This document shows positions 36,757-48,625 of a stretch of 64,000 nucleotides of DNA, in pieces (within the stretch, counting starts at the first letter, position 1; every line of letters begins with the position of its first letter). Made by a program: the position numbers and the translations under genes. Source of the DNA: Eucalyptus grandis (taxonomy: Eukaryota > Streptophyta > Magnoliopsida > Myrtales > Myrtaceae); assembly GCF_016545825.1 (NCBI RefSeq), contig NC_052619.1, positions 5,967,501 through 6,031,500 of the forward strand, in the 5' to 3' direction. Under the pieces are notes generated by a model that ran no database searches, was not told where the DNA came from, and worked only from the letters and a program-made list of their open reading frames with translations.

Positions 36757-36993
36757 TTATACCCACCTTAAAAGAAATTTCGTCTTCGAAATTTGAACTT
36801 ACCTTAGCTTTCAAACAAATGAGGATATTTGCGTCTTACTTCTTACTTAAGTTCCCAAGTGGCTTATCTTTCAGTGTGGTTCTTCCATTGTATCTTCACA
36901 TGAGAAATAGTTCACTATTACAGCACCTGATTCTTCTTGTCGATAATGCAAATAGGCTGTTCCTCATACATCAAGTTCTCCTGTAATCTCAAT
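36757..36993 (-). pseudogene. Ty3/gypsy pol tail, copy B
   Basis: Same frame words as copy A (LRLQENLMYEEQPICIID), followed by two stops. It is truncated on the 5' side at 36993, the duplication edge. Confidence 0.8.
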
Positions 36994-39390
36994 GGAAATT
37001 TGACAAGTCGCTATCAAGGTTAGGAAATTTGAGATTCAAGCTTTCCATTCATAGTGAGTCTCGTTTCTTGATCCAAAAAATTAAGTTAGTGTCTTTAGTA
37101 CTTAAATTGCGTATAAGCGCGTATAATTCGACTGCTAGATTTGAAGTTTCATTAGAGTGGCAAAAGGTGAATTTTTTTGTCAAATCAAAGAATTTAACAT
37201 TTGACTGAAAAATTTAAATTTCATTAGTTTCTAATCGTTTCCTTAGATATTAAATTTAGGGACAATGAAATTTAAGTACTTTGAATCTGTTTAAAGATAT
37301 TTCAATAAAAGCCGATCAACTGTTTAAAGCACCATACTTGACATCGTAAGATTCTACTCACATTTTCGAGATCCCATCACTTGGCGTGACCACACAAACC
37401 CCAATCTCCCCCCTTCCGAGCCAGTCTCGCTCGACACCGCCATTCGCCGCCTCCAAGCCATGCCGGTTGTGCCCTCGCTCTTCTCTGTTCTTCTAGGCGA
37501 AGAAGCTTGAAGGGCGTGCACTTGTCCGCTCGCCCTTCTCTGGCTTTCACATCTCCCGTCGGCGTCTCGGGGAACTCGTTTTTTCTCCGATCTGCTAATC
37601 GACCGAGGCCAGGAACGATTCTTTAACAGAGGTAACGTCGGGACTCCCTGGCAACCGCTTAACACACACTTTCTCTGCAAATCAATCTCGGTAAATCGAC
37701 CCTTTTTTTCTTTTGGAAACGAGGAGTAGTGCCCAATGTGAAGAATCAGTTTCTAAAATATAGAAAAATAATGCACGCGGTTTGTAATTTTTAAGTTTTA
37801 ATTTTTTTTTGCTTCTGATTTATTTAAGAAACTTGCGTTTTATTGATGTTATTGGAATGAAATGAGATGCCCATTCCTTCCGATATGAGCATTCCTCTTG
37901 GAATGCCGATTCCTTCGTTTAAAGGGGTGGTGATTCTTCCATGCCGGTTTCATTCTTTTTTTCTTTAATCCAAAAATTAAAAATAAAATGAAATTGGGTA
38001 ACTAAAAAAAATATTAATTAGTATCAATTATTAATTAGTATAATCAAAATATAAAACATAGTCACGTACCTTAGTCATGTACCTATTTCGATATTTTATA
38101 ATAAACTATAATTGAATAAATTAATAAATTAACTGATATTTTTGGAATTTATTTTTCGACTAATTGTAAGTTATTGTTAGCAACATATAATTACAAACAT
38201 GAAACCGTTGACGATTCTAAATTATATTTTAAGAAATTTCAATTAAATATTAAGTAATTATTAATCCTCAATTGTTACAGTATCAATGCAAGTACACGTC
38301 AATTATATTTATTTAAAAAAAATTGCTCATTCAATTCCATTGCCAATACAATTCATACAACCAAAACAAGATCCTCATTTCATCCATTTCCACAATTTGA
38401 TACAAGAAGAGTTACTCTATTCCATTTCCATTCCTATTTCCTTATTTCATTCCATTTCATTGTAACAAATCTAGCCTAAAAAGTGTGCCGTATCACGTCA
38501 AGTAATCTATAATTACAAAGGTGATGGGATGTTTTTCTTATATGATCGTGGAAAGATACGCATCGTCCCTTCTTGCGCCGGCTACGTCAAATGAACTCCC
38601 TGCTTGAGAGTACAAAAGAGTGCTGCACTGCTGCACCCAGCAAGTCCGAATCGAGTACGGAATGATGATTTCAAACTCCACATCCAAAAGTGAGATGGAA
38701 GTAGCAACGTCTCTTGCGCGTCGCACCATAAGATGAATCGCAGGAAGTGAAGATCAACTTTGAACGATTGAGCTCAAATTTGAATAAAGGAGGTGACGCA
38801 AGTTCGAATCACATCAGCTCGACTCGATTATACATCTAGGTTAAATTTGATTGTACGTCCTGCTACCTAGGATAACCCCATGTTTAGTGACCGTCGAAAA
38901 TAAGATGAAGGGTATAGACCGCAAAGAGGGCAACCTACAGTGGTCGCCGTCTCTTGGTGACAACAATGACGGCATTGATGTTATCCTCAGGCTAATGATT
39001 AATCCGTGACTTTGAATAAGCATTGGGAATAATATATATTCATGTCAGATTTTACGATGAATTTTTTTTTAAAGAAGAGGAGTTGAATTTAAGAATTTCG
39101 CGAGATGTCTCACCTTGTTTTGATCTATCCAGTACGCCTATTTCTTAGGATTGAGATAACAGCAGAAGTTGAAGGGAATTGGATGAGTAAAGACGGTCCG
39201 GGAAAAGTAGCAAATTTCTTTTCCATTGACTTTCTAATTGTCCAGATTTGCCTACAATCAAAGCAAAACGTGCCCGCAAAAAAGTCATGAAAAAAGAAAA
39301 CATCATCATGTGATGAACATTTACACAGCCCGAATCGCCATGACTGGGATATGTATGCATATCCATTACAACGTCAATTACACATACGAC
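36994..39390. other. Intergenic DNA with a small GC-rich island
   Basis: 37350-37690 is a GC-rich stretch with open frames on both strands and a possible donor (CAGAGGTAAC at about 37627). It could be the first exon or leader of a lost gene, but no domain is recognised. 37690-38500 is AT-rich, and 38530-39390 holds no convincing gene. The part from about 39230 leftwards of the C2 stop is probably its 3' UTR. Confidence 0.35.
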
Positions 39391-39397
39391 AACCCTT

Positions 39398-40864
39398 TCA
39401 AACAACCGTGGAACTAGCCGGAGACGCGCTTCGCCGGCGGCGTCGTCCGGTCCTTTTCTTGCTCGAGCTCGCGTCGCCCCCGCAGACGATGGAGCATTGG
39501 CAACCACAGATGTTGCTAAAGCACGAGAACAACCCCTTCCCGCTTTCGCCCTCCGTGTGCCGCCTAGCGTGCCTACTGCCGCCGCCCCCGCCCCCGCCCC
39601 CGCCCCCGCTGCCTTTCGTGCTTGGCCCATAGCTTGCGAAGTCGCTGCGGTCGTATATGGTCGGGAGCTCCATCCGCCACCGCTCGAGCTTCGACTGCAA
39701 GCCTTCCACGCTCTCGTTCAAGCTCCACCCTCCGACTCCTGAGTTCTCGGTGTCGTCCACCACCTTGTACATCCTCTCCTTTGCCGCCACAGCCGCCAAT
39801 TCCGATGGAGATGGGCCCAGCTCGGACTCGGTGATGTACAGCTCGCCCGGCTTCCTCGGATCTCCAAATTCTAACCCGTGTTTCTTGGCGATCGACTTCC
39901 CGCCAGCCTTTTGGCTGCCCCCGGAAACCGAGGACTTGGCATCTTTTCTTTCAGGTTTCGTCCCTTTGACGCCGACCGCCGACCCGTTCGCCACCGAGCT
40001 TGCCTTTGAACTTTTACCCTTGAAGATCGAATGCCCTAGGGCTGAACCGTTAACCATGGAACTGGGCAATGAAATCGATCCTTTCTTCTTCCCTGGGGTC
40101 GAAGAGTCGTTCTCCGACGCGTTGATTATAGAATTCGGCTTTTCGCGGAAGGACACCTTTCGATTCAACGTCCTCGCTTGCCTCGGACCTTGCATGGAAC
40201 TCGTGTCGCTCTTGGTACGCCGGAGTTCCGGCTTCTCGACGAACGTGGACATTTGCATCTGCTGTTGCTGTTTCTGTTTCTGATGTTGCGGAGGAGGGTT
40301 TTGAATCTGAGTGTTGTGCTCGCTCACGTATTCTTGCCTCTGCAATAGGTCTTGAAAGCCGACCGCCGAGGCGCTGAGCTGGGTGTACAGCGGCATGCTT
40401 CGCATGGAGCTGTCGAGCAACGCAACGCCGACGTTCAATATCCCTTGCGGCCGCCCCGAGGGGCGGCGCACCTGCAACGCCACGAACCGCATGCCGATGT
40501 GCCGCTGGTGGCGGAAGGGCCGCGACGGCGGCGGGAGGAGGTTGCTGACCAGGAGCCGTATCGTCCCGACGAGCACGTCCCTGAACCAGTGGACGGCGTA
40601 GATCTCTATCATGACCGCGGAGGTGTCGCACCGGAGGAACTCCTCGTCGACGCGGAACACGAACTTGTCGTTCCACGTGGGGTTGCGCCGGCCACGGGTG
40701 TCCACGCGGGTGGAGAGCTTCCGGTCCGGGTGCACCCACACGACGGCGTACGAGCGCATGGAGCGGCTCACCGACCGGAGGTCCTGGGCCGAGATGATGT
40801 TGACCTCCAGGAGCTGGAACGGGTTGAGGATGATCGAGGACATCGTCGTCGTCGTCACCGCCAC
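39398..40864 (-). CDS. C2-domain protein, SRC2-like, with Cys-rich C-terminus (single exon, 488 residues)
   Basis: Residues about 15-130 form a C2 domain: LLEVNIISAQDL, YAVVWVHPDRKLSTRV, NPTWNDKFVF, AVMIEIYAV, and a GTIRLLVSNLL strand. RPSGRPQGILNVGVALLDSS follows. C2 domains bind membranes, often with Ca2+; plant SRC2-like proteins act at membranes in stress or defence. The middle is Ser/Lys-rich and low-complexity, with a Gln-rich block. A run of ten or more Gly precedes SRHARRH. The tail LFSCFSNICGCQCSIVCGG, then RRRRR, matches the Cys-rich end of one group of plant C2 proteins, possibly a lipidation or membrane-contact site. There are two candidate starts: M1 at 40864 and M8 at 40843. The copy at 50623 aligns from M8, so the shorter start may be the real one. 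GC content is far above the flanks. Two C2-only copies follow in tandem. Confidence 0.9.
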   Translation of the reverse strand: MAVTTTTMSSIILNPFQLLEVNIISAQDLRSVSRSMRSYAVVWVHPDRKLSTRVDTRGRRNPTWNDKFVFRVDEEFLRCDTSAVMIEIYAVHWFRDVLVGTIRLLVSNLLPPPSRPFRHQRHIGMRFVALQVRRPSGRPQGILNVGVALLDSSMRSMPLYTQLSASAVGFQDLLQRQEYVSEHNTQIQNPPPQHQKQKQQQQMQMSTFVEKPELRRTKSDTSSMQGPRQARTLNRKVSFREKPNSIINASENDSSTPGKKKGSISLPSSMVNGSALGHSIFKGKSSKASSVANGSAVGVKGTKPERKDAKSSVSGGSQKAGGKSIAKKHGLEFGDPRKPGELYITESELGPSPSELAAVAAKERMYKVVDDTENSGVGGWSLNESVEGLQSKLERWRMELPTIYDRSDFASYGPSTKGSGGGGGGGGGGSRHARRHTEGESGKGLFSCFSNICGCQCSIVCGGDASSSKKRTGRRRRRSASPASSTVV

Positions 40865-40979
40865 CGCCGCCCGCCCCTGTGTCGCGCGGTCGGCTCTGTC
40901 GCGTCGCCCGTCACGTCACCGCCGGAGAGAAGGTGGCGTCGAAGCTGACATGCAGCACTTTTGGAGGGGGATCGAACAC

Positions 40980-41005
40980 GGGTGTCGCGCGAATATAAAA
41001 CGGGC
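40980..41005 (-). promoter_or_regulatory. Conserved TATA-like element upstream of the C2 genes
   Basis: On the minus strand CGTTTTATATTCG lies about 130 bp upstream of the C2 ATG. The same word in the same setting occurs upstream of the copy at 51090 (near 51200), and a weaker form (TTTTACATTC) upstream of 45244 (near 45335). The role is inferred from position and conservation only. Confidence 0.4.
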
Positions 41006-41522
41006 AGCGGAATCGGTGGTGGGGATCGATGGTTATATTTGATCAATAGCTGGTTGTCTACAGGTCAGGTAACGAGCTCTCCGACAGAGAGGCTACGCTG
41101 AGTTGACTAAATTTAAGATCCACATTTTTTTTATGTTGTTTCTAACTTTGTTAGGGATAATCTTTGGCTCATGTTAGAGTTCGTAATTAGGTAGTTTCTC
41201 TATGGAAGCTGTTGGCCATTAAATATTCTGGCTCTACTTGATTGGTGCGAAACAGACAAAATTGTTTCCAAAAATTTCTATCGACGCATTTCTTTATCTT
41301 CATCATTTTCAATATATTTATGTGTGTGTTTCGTGTGTACATATATGTTCATTTTTTATATATATATATAGGAGATTCATTATAATCATATTTGTGTCGG
41401 TTAAAATGCTCTCATACAATTGTAGTAACATTGACATTTGTTTTTACACACGTGGATATTCTCCCTTTTTCCTATTGGGATAAATTTTACTCCTTTTGAC
41501 CATCATAAAAAAAAAAAAAAAA

Positions 41523-42292
41523 GGATATGTGCACTACAAGTCCTAAAACTTATTGCAAAAATGCAATTGAGTCCTTAAATTTACAAAAAAATACAATCAA
41601 ATCTTAAAACTTGTCAAATAAGTGCAATCAAGTCTTAAAGTAACATCATCAATTTAACTAATGAAAAATACTGACGTAGCCTTTTTAAATTAATTTTTAT
41701 CTTCCACATGGCATTTTTTAAATGATTTTTCAGCCAAATTTTATTTAAATTAGATTAAAAGAATAAAAAAGCTAAACTAAAAAGAAAAAAAGAAAAGGAA
41801 GAAGAAGGGCAAGGGGGGCCATGCCGAGGGGCTATCGTGGCTGTCGTTGCCTATCGCTAGAGGGGCCGATGGAGGTTGCCCATCCTGGGTGAGGGTGGCT
41901 GGCCACCGCCCACCCTAGTTAATGTCTCACCAGGCCCATGAGACAATTGGCAAGGCCAGATCGTGGGTGCCCATCTAAATCTATGTGACACATACCGTCG
42001 CCTAGGGTCGGCGAACCTTGCCAGCCCTAGGCAAAGCATCGCTGGCACTAGCCTAGGCCTTAGTGAGACCTCGCTAGCCTTGGGCAAGGTCTCATTGGTC
42101 CCAGGTGAAGGCTAGCCACCCTTGCATAGGTTGCCAGCCCCTCCGATGAGGGGTGGTGGCAATGACGATGCTCGCTGGAATGACTCAATTGGATTAATTT
42201 GACAAATTTTAGAACTTGATTATACTTTTGCAAGTTTCAAGACTCAATTGCACTTTCATGATAAGTTTTAGGAGTTGTAGTGCATATACTCC
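41523..42292. mobile_element. Foldback element with GC-rich core (770 bp)
   Basis: The left arm starts GGATATGTGCACTACAAG and the right arm is its inverted copy, ending CTTAG...TGCATATACTCC. About 50 bp of arms pair with a few mismatches (TCCTAAAACTTAT and GCAATTGAGTC are exact). The arms enclose AT-rich DNA and then a GC-rich core at about 41810-42175. A-rich runs flank both sides, so target duplications are unclear. No transposase is present. Confidence 0.75.
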
Positions 42293-42362
42293 TTAAAAAA
42301 AACTCAAATTGCTACAGTATTTGGTAGTTACATATATATATATATTATAGTTATATATATAT

Positions 42363-42377
42363 ATGTATGTATGTATG

Positions 42378-42411
<34 letters not shown>

Positions 42412-42465
42412 TGTATGTATGTATGTATGTATGTATGTATGTATGTATGTATGTATGTATGTATA
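42363..42465. repeat. (ATGT)n microsatellite
   Basis: About 25 units of ATGT with one break near its start, preceded by a (TA)n run at about 42333-42362. Spacers 2 and 3 have only short TA/CATATA words at this place. Confidence 0.95.
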
Positions 42466-42614
42466 ATTTCTCCTATAGTTGAACAAAGGGTTAGATGCGT
42501 ATCGAACTCGGCAGAGTAAATGTAAAATATCTTACTTACAAAAAAATAGAAAAATCTATATATTCAATCAATAAATTTGATGATAATTGTTAAACCAAGG
42601 TTCTCTCCAAACTT

Positions 42615-43430
42615 AGGTTATGTTTATTTCACAAGAAATATGACATTTTACTAAAATGTTGTTCAAAAAGTCATTATTTAGGAAAATGACAATATTTTCT
42701 AATATTTGACTGAAACTTAAAAATGATCTAGATAATATTTTCATCATTTGGTATGAAAAATTTGATTTTATTTTCTAAACTAAATATACACTGCTCAAGC
42801 GTTGATAACTTGCACATGGACAACTGGGGGATCAAGTACAAGCACTAGAGTCTCGAGTCCTGCCTCGATGGACCAAGACCTAGGCATTGGAGATCAAAGA
42901 ACAAGCACTTAAGTCCCAAGCAGAGCCTTAATTAACTAGAGCACTAGCACTGGGGTCTCAAACTTGGCCTCGATGGACCTTGACATGGCCTTTGTGGATA
43001 CGGGCCCGGGTGTTGGGGATCCACGTTAAGGTATTGGGATCCCACGCTCATCATTTGTGGAATCATGCACAGGCACCAAGGATCTAAGCTCAACCTCGAT
43101 AGACCAATGCATAGGCATTGGGATTCAAGCACGAATATTGAGGTCCCACGCTTGGGCACTAAAGACCTAGTCCTAAACACCAAGGATTTGAGAACTAACA
43201 TTGATTTCTACGCCCAATCATAGAATTTTAATTCCGAGCACCGATAACCAATTTTATCTTAGAAAATGATTTATGTTTTTTAAAAGTTGAAATCTTTTTT
43301 TTGAATTTAAGTATAAGTTTTTCATCGATTAGGAAAACATTTTCCGCTTAACTCATTTTCCTAAGCAAATCAAGTGCTAGAAAATGTTTCTTGAAAAATA
43401 TTTTCTATAAAACAAATGGATCCTCCAAAA
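42615..43430. repeat. Inverted-repeat element with degenerate minisatellite core, copy 1
   Basis: The outer arms ('ttatttcacaagaaatatg' on the left; 'aaatatttttctat' and 'aaacaaatgga' on the right) are loosely complementary. Between them, 42820-43220 is a chain of degenerate 30-45 bp units with the words 'cctcgatggacc', 'ggcattgg', 'ggatc', 'aagcac'. Same design at 47780-48625, 54725-55590, 61880-62560 and 62640-63580. Confidence 0.65.
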
Positions 43431-44782
43431 TTTTTCTAATCAGTTGGCAATTCGATCAATTTGTTCAAATTACTGACCAAAAAAAGTTTGCTCGAATTGC
43501 CTAATTTAAGAAAAGAAGCTCGTTCGAATTGCCGGAAAAGGAACATTGTCGGGTTGGGTTGGACTTGGATCCGATAAAAGTGCATGGCGGGTAGATCTTG
43601 AAGTCAACGCATGCCTCATCGCTTTGCTTCGCTCGTGCAGTCTCGTGACGTTGACACAAGGTTATGCGAAGAAAGGGCATGAAAATCAAGTTTATAAACT
43701 GAAGAAATCATCGTATGGGCTATGGATGCAAACATCTGCCTCGCTCCAATTTTTTTTTTTTTGCTTTTCTCGTGAAGAGTCCGGTCCACGTATAAATCAC
43801 AATTCTCTCCTTTTTCTCTCTCTCACTTCCTCACTTTTCTTTCCTGTTAATTAATTTTACCCTTTTTTCCTATTTAATGATTTCTTTTATTATTGTTGGA
43901 AGGAAATCCAAAAAAGAAGAAAAAAGATCTAAAGACTGTACTTTGTGGGTCTACTTGGTTTGTTTTTTGGGTGGAGAAAAATTGAATTATATCAAGATCA
44001 TGCCCCCGCAGTTCATGTAAATGGTTATTTTATCACATTGGAGACTTGCATGGCTCAATAATTTTCCATTCCGTTCTCAATATTTAAAGGGTTGGGCCAT
44101 TTTTTGACACCCTTTTTTGGCTTTGTACTTGTTTAATGAGCGAGTTGTGTGCTGAAATTGTTGAGATTGTTTGATAACTGTAACTAATGTCGACTTAAAA
44201 GACTCAATTAAGTTAAAAAGAATAACTTAAATTGGTAAATAAGGAAGGGATTATATAATTCATTAAGTAGAAAAAGTAATTAATAGAAATTAGGATCTTG
44301 CTAGTTATATTATTAAAATTTACAGATAAATGATAGAAGCCCTTGTATGGTAGGAAAACAATTAAATTGAGTTATCAATTTTGAATGCTGGGCAAACAAC
44401 CTTTTTATTTCACAAACCAAAAAAAAAAAAAATTATTTTCAAAACCTACAATTGTTGTCGGTACCTAAAAATTAAATATTTAAATTTTCGGCTCTTATTT
44501 TTCGAGTTTCATCGAATGAGCCCTCAGAGACATCATTTTTAGTTTACCCTTCCAACACCAATTAAGCCAAGCATGAATTACTATTTTTTGTTAATTTTTT
44601 TTCCTGAATGCAAATTCATAAATGATGGATTGTCATTTTATTAACTTCATTTCAACATTCTAGTATTGTATTCTTTGAACCAAGAACACAATGAGATCTT
44701 ATTTATTCTAAACTCATCAAAAATAAGAGAATATAGAAGAAAATTTACACAATTTTACTTGTTATCTGGAGTAGTAGCGGGC

Positions 44783-45244
44783 TTACATCGGCTTGCTTCG
44801 TGTGGAGCTATCGAGCAACGCGACGCCGACGTTCAATATCCCCTGCGGTCGCCCCGAGGGGCGGCGCACTTGCAATGCCATGACGTGCCTGCCGGCGTGC
44901 TGCTCGCGGCGGAAGGAGCGGGACGGCCGCGGGAAGAAGTTACTGACCAGGACCCGTACCGTCCCGACGCGCACGTCCTTGAACAACCGGCGGACGGCGT
45001 AGATCTCTATCACGACTGCGGAGGTGTCGCGCCGGAGGAACTCCTCGTTGACGCGGAAGACGAACCTGTCGTTCCAGGTGGGGTCGCACCGCCCGCGGGC
45101 ATCCACACGGGTGGGGAGCTTCCCATCAGGGTGCACCCACACAACGGCGTACGTGCGCATGTAGCGGCTCACCGGCGCGAGGTCCTGAGCCGAGATGATG
45201 TCGACCTCCAGCAGGTGGAACCGGTTGAGGATGGTCACGGGCAT
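44783..45244 (-). CDS. C2-only protein, tandem copy (153 residues)
   Basis: The frame is intact from the ATG at 45244 (MPVTILNRFHLLEVDIIS) through the whole C2 domain (YAVVWVHPDGKLPTRV, DPTWNDRFVFRV, VRVLVSNFFP, RPSGRPQGILNVGVALLDSS), and stops at KPM. The duplication edge cuts the parent there; the middle and Cys-rich tail of the 488-residue gene are absent. There are many changes from the parent but no stop or frameshift within the domain. It could encode a small cytosolic or membrane-binding C2 protein, or be a young truncated copy. Expression is unknown. GC-rich like its parent. Confidence 0.7.
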   Translation of the reverse strand: MPVTILNRFHLLEVDIISAQDLAPVSRYMRTYAVVWVHPDGKLPTRVDARGRCDPTWNDRFVFRVNEEFLRRDTSAVVIEIYAVRRLFKDVRVGTVRVLVSNFFPRPSRSFRREQHAGRHVMALQVRRPSGRPQGILNVGVALLDSSTRSKPM

Positions 45245-45909
45245 TGTCGGGGTACTGTGCGATTAGTTCTGTCCGTTACCGCCACTGAGGAGAAGGCGAC
45301 TTTGAAGCTTACATCCAGCACGCTGAAGGCACGAATGTAAAAGAGCAGCGGAATCAATGGTGATCAATGGTTGTATTTGCAAAATAGCAGATGTGTACAG
45401 GTCATTTTACTAGGAGAAATGATTACGTAACAATCTGTAACAATCTATAATATACCGATAGAATAACAGTTTATTCTAAACCACAAAAAAATTAAATAAT
45501 AAATAATTAGAAATTGTTATGAGATTCACTCTTTTTAGAATTTGTGACTCACAAGTCACAATAAATCGTTATTGTCTCAGTAGTCAAAAAACTGTTATTA
45601 GTAAAGCCATTTTACGGAGTTGGTTTAAACAGAGAGGTTACACTAAGCTGACTAAATTTAAACCCACATTTTTATATTGTTTATAAGTTTTTTTTATAAA
45701 TATAATTGGCTCATGTTAGGGTACGTAATTAGGTAGTTTCTAATATATTTATACATATGCGATATTTTCATCGTTTTCTAATATATTTATACATATGTGT
45801 GTAAGTACATGTTCGTTTTTTCTGGATATTCATTATAACCACATTGGGGTCGGTTAAAATGCTCTCATACTACCGTAGTAACAATGACATTTGCTTTTAT
45901 ACACATAGA

Positions 45910-47459
45910 TTGTGTTTGGTCGTCCGCATTTCTAAACTTGATAAGATTGGATAAGATAGGATAAGAAATCCATGGATTTCTTCGTATCCCATCAACCATT
46001 TGGTGAATTACGGATTTAAAGTCGGATATCCTCATATCTTATCCAACCTACTGTTTGGTGAACTATGGATTTAAAGTCGGATATCCTCATATTTGCAGGT
46101 TTAATATTCATAAAATGATCCAAAACAATATATCTTTTTCAAATTAACAGATTCTCATTGAATTTCATGATTACATATCGTAATAATCTTTTATGTTCCT
46201 TTGAAATAATCTTTTGGATACCCCTTCAACATCAAACGTTTTAGAATAACCTCATCGAATGAAAATCGTATGAAAGTTATATCACTCATACGACCTAAGA
46301 AAATGTATGTTTTGCAACTCAAGTGATAGGTGAAAACTAATGACACTCAGGTGAATAATGCTCAAAAGTCATAATACTTAAATATATCTTTTCTCTATAA
46401 AACAATGTCAGTATTTCCAAAGCACAATTAGTAATTTTTAACAAGTGCCTTGAGGGCACTCTTTTAACATTTTCATAAGTAAAAAACACTTACAAAGACA
46501 ATTACTTAAAAAGTAGACAGGAAGGGAAAGCATATAATCTTAAGTATCATAATAATGTCCATTTGTGATAAAATATATATATATACTGAAATGAGGTAGC
46601 AAGAGATAGATACAACTTGTCAATTTTTCCTGTTGCAGCAACTAATTTGCTCAACAGAGTAGCAGCACGTTCTCAAGAAATCCTTTCGCCCAAGCAAAAA
46701 CCCAGAAAAGAGGGAACAAGAAAAAGCAAAGAAAATTCAAAACCTAAGGATTGAGACTGTTGTTGCATATTTCCATGCCAAACCCACACAACATCCTTCA
46801 AGGAAGGCTTCAAGTCATGGTCGCAAAACTCCTGATACTCCAGTGTGTCCCCTGCTGTCTTTTGTATAGACAAGATGTTGTCTGTGGTGAAACAATTGTT
46901 GTAGGAGATGCAGTAGCCTTGGAAATCTAGGTATTGAAGAACCGAACCAAGAATGAACAATTCGCGTTGAAGATATCAAATATTTTGCACAAAAACAGAA
47001 AGGCCTTTATAAATCTACAAATTCAAAACTACCAAGAAGACGATCTCCAATTAACCAGCAAAAAAAAAAAAAAACAAATAGAACTACAATTCTGACCTAC
47101 ATAAAATTCGTTAACATATGAGAGAGAGAGAGAGAGAGATTATTTACCTTTGAAATTCGTCGTTTTGTAAAATTTTGATGAGAATCAAAGAGCTATTGAG
47201 GAGAAGGCTTCAACGTCGATACTTTGGAAACAGAGAGACGTCTGTGGGTGAATGATGGAGAAAGAAAAAAAGTGTAGGGTTTGTTGTTTTGGATAAAAGA
47301 AATCCTATCCGACCTTATCCCACCTCCCTCCTTGGATTTTTTTATCCGGTTTATATCCCGTATATATCTAGCCTTATCCTATCTTAGACAGCTATCAAAC
47401 ACGGGATATGATAAAACATATGCTATCCTAGTTTTTATCCGGTCAACCAAACGCAGTCG
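45910..47459. mobile_element. Non-autonomous DNA transposon with short TIRs (about 1.55 kb)
   Basis: The 'acacataga...tagatatttt' junctions match uninterrupted spacer sequence, so this is an insertion flanked by TAG or TAGA. The termini are inverted: GATTGTGTTTGGT on the left and the complement of GACTGCGTTTGGT on the right. Subterminal words also pair ('ggataagataggataag' with 'cttatcctatcttag'). The inside (46610-47280) is less AT-rich and contains a 95-codon minus ORF (46960-46673) and a (GA)n run at about 47120, perhaps a captured gene fragment. No transposase is recognised. Superfamily not assigned. Confidence 0.75.
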
Positions 47460-47779
47460 TAGATATTTTCCCTTTTATTTTCAATTGCCATGTAAATCTC
47501 ACTCCTTTTGACCGCCGTGTAAATAAGGGGAAAGTACCAAAAAAATTATAAACTTATTGTATTAATACCAATTCAGTTCTAAATCCTTCGAAGAGTGTTA
47601 TACCTATATACATGTAATTTCACATAAAGTCGAACAAAGGGTTAAATGCGTATCAAACTCGAAGCAAATTAAAATATCTTACTTACATTAAAAAAAAAAC
47701 TTGATAAAGTCGAATAAGTGTAATTTATTGCAATCAATAAATTTGATGATGACTGTTAAAGCAAGGTTCTCTTGAGAGT

Positions 47780-48625
47780 TAGGTTCTGTTTATTTCATGA
47801 TAATGTGACATTTAAAAAAAATGTTTTTCTATAAATTATTATCCAAAACAATAATGATATTTGTTTTGTGTTTAGCCAAATCTGAAAAATGAGCTGGAAA
47901 CCTTTTTTTCATTGTTTGATATGGAAAATTTGATTTGATTTTCAACAATACTATTCGGGTGCCAGTAACTTACATGAGTTGCCAAGGGGAATCGAGCAAT
48001 GGCACTAGAGTTTCAAGTCTGGCCTCAATGGCCCTCGACTGGAGCACTAGGGATCCGGGCACAAGCACTTGGATCCTAGGCACGGCCTTGACGAACTAAA
48101 GCTCGGGCATTATGGTCCCAAGTTTAGCCTCGATGGCCTTGGGCATTACCTTTGTGGATCTAGGTCCAAGTGCTAGGGATCTGAGCTCTACCTTTGTGGA
48201 CCCAAGCTTGGGTGCCGGGACATCATACACGGACACTAGGGTTTCAAGCTCAACCTCAAAGGATACCTATGTGGGCATTGGGACTCGAGCTCAGTCTTGA
48301 TGGACCTAAGCGCAGATTAAGGATCCTAGCATGGGTAGTGAGGTCCTACGCCTAGCCCTTGGCCTTGATGGACCTAGGCTTAGGAGCTAGAGACCTAATT
48401 TTGAATGCAAGGGACACAAGAACTAGCATTGAAGTTTCTATATTTAGGTGTAGGTTTCAAGTTCAAGTACCGATACCTAATCATATTTTGGAAAATGATT
48501 TACAATTTTTAAGAGGAAATTATAATCTTGAATTTAAGTATAAATTTTCTATTGTCTCATTTTCCTAAACAAACTAAATGCCAAAAAACGTGTTCCCAAA
48601 TTTTTATTTTTTTGAAGAAATAAAC
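47780..48625. repeat. Inverted-repeat element with degenerate minisatellite core, copy 2
   Basis: Core 47985-48450 with the words 'cctcgatggcc', 'gggatc', 'gggcattgggactcgagctc'. Orthologous in position to 42615-43430. Confidence 0.65.

Larger units (their letters stand above)
31730..36993. repeat. Segmental duplication, copy B
   Basis: Same orientation as 17728-23492, with many point differences. Its left edge is continuous with the copia remnant. Its right edge breaks inside the gypsy pol tail, whereas copy A continues about 100 bp further into that tail. 33200-34240 and 34910-36500 are non-coding and match copy A. Confidence 0.9.
41041..44782. repeat. C2-array spacer 1
   Basis: Shares with spacers 2 and 3, in order: 'gtgtacaggtcag', 'gactaaatttaa', 'ctcatgttagag', the 'gctctcatac...gtagtaac...gacatttg' block (absent or shortened in spacer 3), 'tgttaaaccaaggttctctc', the 'cctcgatggacc' core, 'gttgggttggacttggatcc', 'ctcgtgaagag', and 'gagcc..gagacatcattttta'. 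No gene is seen in it; the ORFs inside are repeat artefacts. Confidence 0.85.

Noticed and set aside
40050..40948. Long ORFs overlapping the C2 gene in other frames and on the other strand
   Set aside because: Shadow frames of a GC-rich real gene; the C2 frame has the domain and the Cys-rich tail.
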